Source: Pirellulaceae bacterium (GTDB lineage: Bacteria > Planctomycetota > Planctomycetia > Pirellulales > Pirellulaceae). Taken from it: 6,419 nt of DNA. The stretch spans positions 1 to 6,419 of the forward strand of contig JABDKS010000724.1 in assembly GCA_013002105.1 (NCBI GenBank), given 5' to 3'. A program made the translations under genes and the position numbers. The notes below the pieces were generated by a model. It saw only the letters and a list, made by a program, of their open reading frames with translations, ran no database searches and was not told where the DNA came from. Of this stretch, positions 4,544 to 6,419 are shown in pieces. Positions within the stretch are counted from its first letter, which is position 1. Every line of letters starts with the position of its first letter.

Positions 4544-6418
4544 TCAGATTATTTCGACGTGAGCCACCGGTAACCATCCGACGTTACCGTTGGGGGTGAC
4601 GACCTGCACCCAGTCCCCACGTTGATGGCGAACTGGAGCCATCATCCCGTCGGAATTCGTCAATACTTCCACCTCCGAAAACTGCGCCCCATCGCCGGCA
4701 CGCACCTGCACTGTCGATTCAGAAATGATGGCAACCTGCGGCGACGCAATTTGATTGGTCGCTAAGCCGTACGCCGCGTTGGTTACGGCGAATAAGATGA
4801 ACGTGACAAACGTCAGGGTTTTCCACGGAAAATTGAACCGCAGCAGCCGAAATAGAACTAGCGTCCAGGCAACAAACCAAAACGTGATTGCAAGAAATCC
4901 CAATGCGTTGGGATGAACGTGCTGCAGCACGAATCCATTTGCGTCCCTGAGAATTTCAATCAGTACAGGCTTTGTCGTCAGGTCGCTTTTGGGCACTAAT
5001 TCTTTGACGTGCTCCAAGTGGCGGTGAAAGGTGCCGTTGGTCGGATCTAAACGGATCGCGCGATGATAGTTTGCAATCGCTCGCCCTCGCTGGCCGCTCA
5101 GGTGGTACGCATTGGCTAAGTTAAAATACAATTTGGCATTCTGCACCCCACTGTCGACCAACAGCTGATACTTATCGGCCGACCGGAGCGCAAACTGCTT
5201 TCGATCGGCGGGCCCTCGTCTTGGGTCGCTAATCGCCGTTTGATACAACTGATTGGCGTCGCTTAATACGACCAGCATCTGCTCGGGAGTTAACGTGGAT
5301 GTCGGCTTCGTTTTCGGTTCGGTGGCAAGCGTAGTTGACACTGTGCTAACGGTCAAAAACACAAATGCAACGGCTGCCGTCGTCGCTCGCGGGAGCCGGA
5401 CTCGAGAGGTCCGATTGAATCGCTTTGATCGGAGTTGCTGGTCCACGGCATTTCCAATCAGCATCGCCTCCTGCTTCAATCGTTCGAATTGCTCGGTGCT
5501 GGCATCCAGTGGCGGATGGTCGCATTGATGGATCAGCCGCTCGCATCGGATCGCCAAATCACGATGGCCGAGCCTACGCAACACGCCAATCCAAGTCGAT
5601 CGACTTGATGAGCTCTGGGTATGCTGCAACCGACTGCGCAAATATTGGCTAAGAGCGTCGGATACATCGGCGGGATTCCCGGCATCATTCAATTCTGCTT
5701 GTAGTTTTTTCAATGGCGACCGCCAATAACCGCTGATCCCGGAAACCCGATCAGAGATTCGCAGGATTGCGACGCCAAGTACGATTACCGGTGGCACGGT
5801 TAGCAGGGCGAGCAAAGTCCAGATGGAGGGAAGCGAGGTTGTTTGGTTTTGCAGCAACTGCGGATCGGAGTAGTTTCGAAACGATACGATCGAACCACTC
5901 GGATCTTCGCTCGGGCCCATTTCCTGGCGAGAATCTGCATTGTGTTTGGCGATCGAATCGAGCGACAGTGTTTCGGCCTGCTCGACTTCGATCGCAATTG
6001 GCTCGCTGTGTACGGTGACGAACTTTTCTGCATCTGGATCAAAGAAACTGAACGGTATGGCAGGAATTTCATCGATTCCTGGTTCTTTGGCACGAATGGT
6101 AGTAGTGAATACCTTTTGTGGTCCGTCGACGAACCCGGCGAGTGGTTCGTCGGGAACTTTGAACTTGGATGTCAAGCTTGGCAACCGCGCAATTGGCGGA
6201 GCCTGAATTCGATTCATGGGGCCGGTGCCCGCGATTCCAATGTGCAGCGTGATCGGATCACCGGCGGCTACCTTCGTCGGCTTCGCTTCCGTAGCAATTT
6301 GGTATCGACCGACAGCACCGCGGTAGTCAACAGGGCGTCCCTTTTTGGGTATCGGTCTGACACGGATCGGCTCAACGGCCGTTTGGGCGACAACGGGCCG
6401 CACGGATTGAATACTCAA
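4544..6418 (-). CDS. BatD-BatE fusion protein (aerotolerance-type Bat system), N-terminus beyond the window
   Basis: One unbroken frame of 624 residues, open to the right edge, so the 5' end is missing; the TTG at 6418 is only the edge of the window. Residues about 33-146 are a BatD beta domain (GAVGRYQI, GDPITLHI, GTGPMNRIQAPPI, VPDEPLAGF, EIPAIPFSFFDPDAEKF). A membrane segment follows (199-219), then a cytoplasmic helical region typical of BatD C-termini (230-328). A basic stretch and second hydrophobic segment (331-366, ending TLATEP) look like a retained signal peptide. Next come a helical part with a TPR unit (about 427-460: AKLYFNLANAYHLSGQRGRA, then IRLDP), two membrane helices (504-526, 533-553) and a C-terminal bacterial SH3 domain (560-624: VQVRAGDGAQF, GDWVQVV, GWLP), all as in BatE. 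Topology is self-consistent, with BatD, TPR and SH3 parts all outside the cytoplasm. Bat proteins usually sit with MoxR, DUF58 and vWA genes, expected upstream beyond the edge. Their biochemical role is poorly defined. An in-frame GTG at 5446 could start a separate BatE. Confidence 0.88.
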   Translation of the reverse strand: MSIQSVRPVVAQTAVEPIRVRPIPKKGRPVDYRGAVGRYQIATEAKPTKVAAGDPITLHIGIAGTGPMNRIQAPPIARLPSLTSKFKVPDEPLAGFVDGPQKVFTTTIRAKEPGIDEIPAIPFSFFDPDAEKFVTVHSEPIAIEVEQAETLSLDSIAKHNADSRQEMGPSEDPSGSIVSFRNYSDPQLLQNQTTSLPSIWTLLALLTVPPVIVLGVAILRISDRVSGISGYWRSPLKKLQAELNDAGNPADVSDALSQYLRSRLQHTQSSSSRSTWIGVLRRLGHRDLAIRCERLIHQCDHPPLDASTEQFERLKQEAMLIGNAVDQQLRSKRFNRTSRVRLPRATTAAVAFVFLTVSTVSTTLATEPKTKPTSTLTPEQMLVVLSDANQLYQTAISDPRRGPADRKQFALRSADKYQLLVDSGVQNAKLYFNLANAYHLSGQRGRAIANYHRAIRLDPTNGTFHRHLEHVKELVPKSDLTTKPVLIEILRDANGFVLQHVHPNALGFLAITFWFVAWTLVLFRLLRFNFPWKTLTFVTFILFAVTNAAYGLATNQIASPQVAIISESTVQVRAGDGAQFSEVEVLTNSDGMMAPVRHQRGDWVQVVTPNGNVGWLPVAHVEII

Positions 6419-6419
6419 A

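Noticed and set aside
5253..5528. Plus-strand frame inside the Bat gene
   Set aside because: Antisense to the BatD-BatE junction; composition and lack of motif indicate a shadow.

Overview
This window most likely comes from a planctomycete chromosome of the Rhodopirellula/Pirellulaceae type. That is an inference from several things seen together: moderate GC, loosely packed genes with few strong Shine-Dalgarno sites, frequent TTG/GTG starts, several small membrane-anchored or exported proteins with no recognisable family, and a large Bat (Bacteroides aerotolerance-type) protein whose wording resembles planctomycete BatD. No phage, insertion sequence, CRISPR array, tRNA or rRNA was seen. It reads as ordinary chromosome with housekeeping and lineage-specific genes.

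Layout, left to right. A plus-strand unknown protein is open to the left edge (18-593). It is followed by a plus-strand single-pass membrane protein with a BamE/SmpA-like motif (644-1117) and a CYTH-domain triphosphate tunnel metalloenzyme (1180-1644). The CYTH gene converges on the minus-strand GTPase gene rbgA/ylqF (1701-2621), a ribosome assembly factor. Divergent from rbgA, after a 234-base leader with no clear gene, is a small exported protein with a twin-arginine-like N-terminus (best start TTG 2856, end 3347). A small membrane-anchored unknown protein (3465-3857) and a GNAT acetyltransferase (best start 3983, end 4477) follow on the plus strand. The right third (4544 to the right edge, minus strand) is one continuous reading frame. 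It joins the C-terminal part of a BatD protein to a BatE-like TPR/SH3 protein, and its N-terminus lies outside the window.

How the genes relate. The only clearly pathway-related unit is the BatD-BatE fusion. Its partners (MoxR ATPase, DUF58 protein, BatA/BatB von Willebrand proteins) would be expected just beyond the right edge, upstream of it. The other genes look like independent single-gene units, with gaps of about 50-120 bases and small inverted repeats at several gene ends. No new multi-gene system is visible. The items most worth a second look are the BatD-BatE fusion, a strong GC-rich hairpin before the acetyltransferase, the altered G4 motif of RbgA, and the unassigned exported or anchored small proteins.
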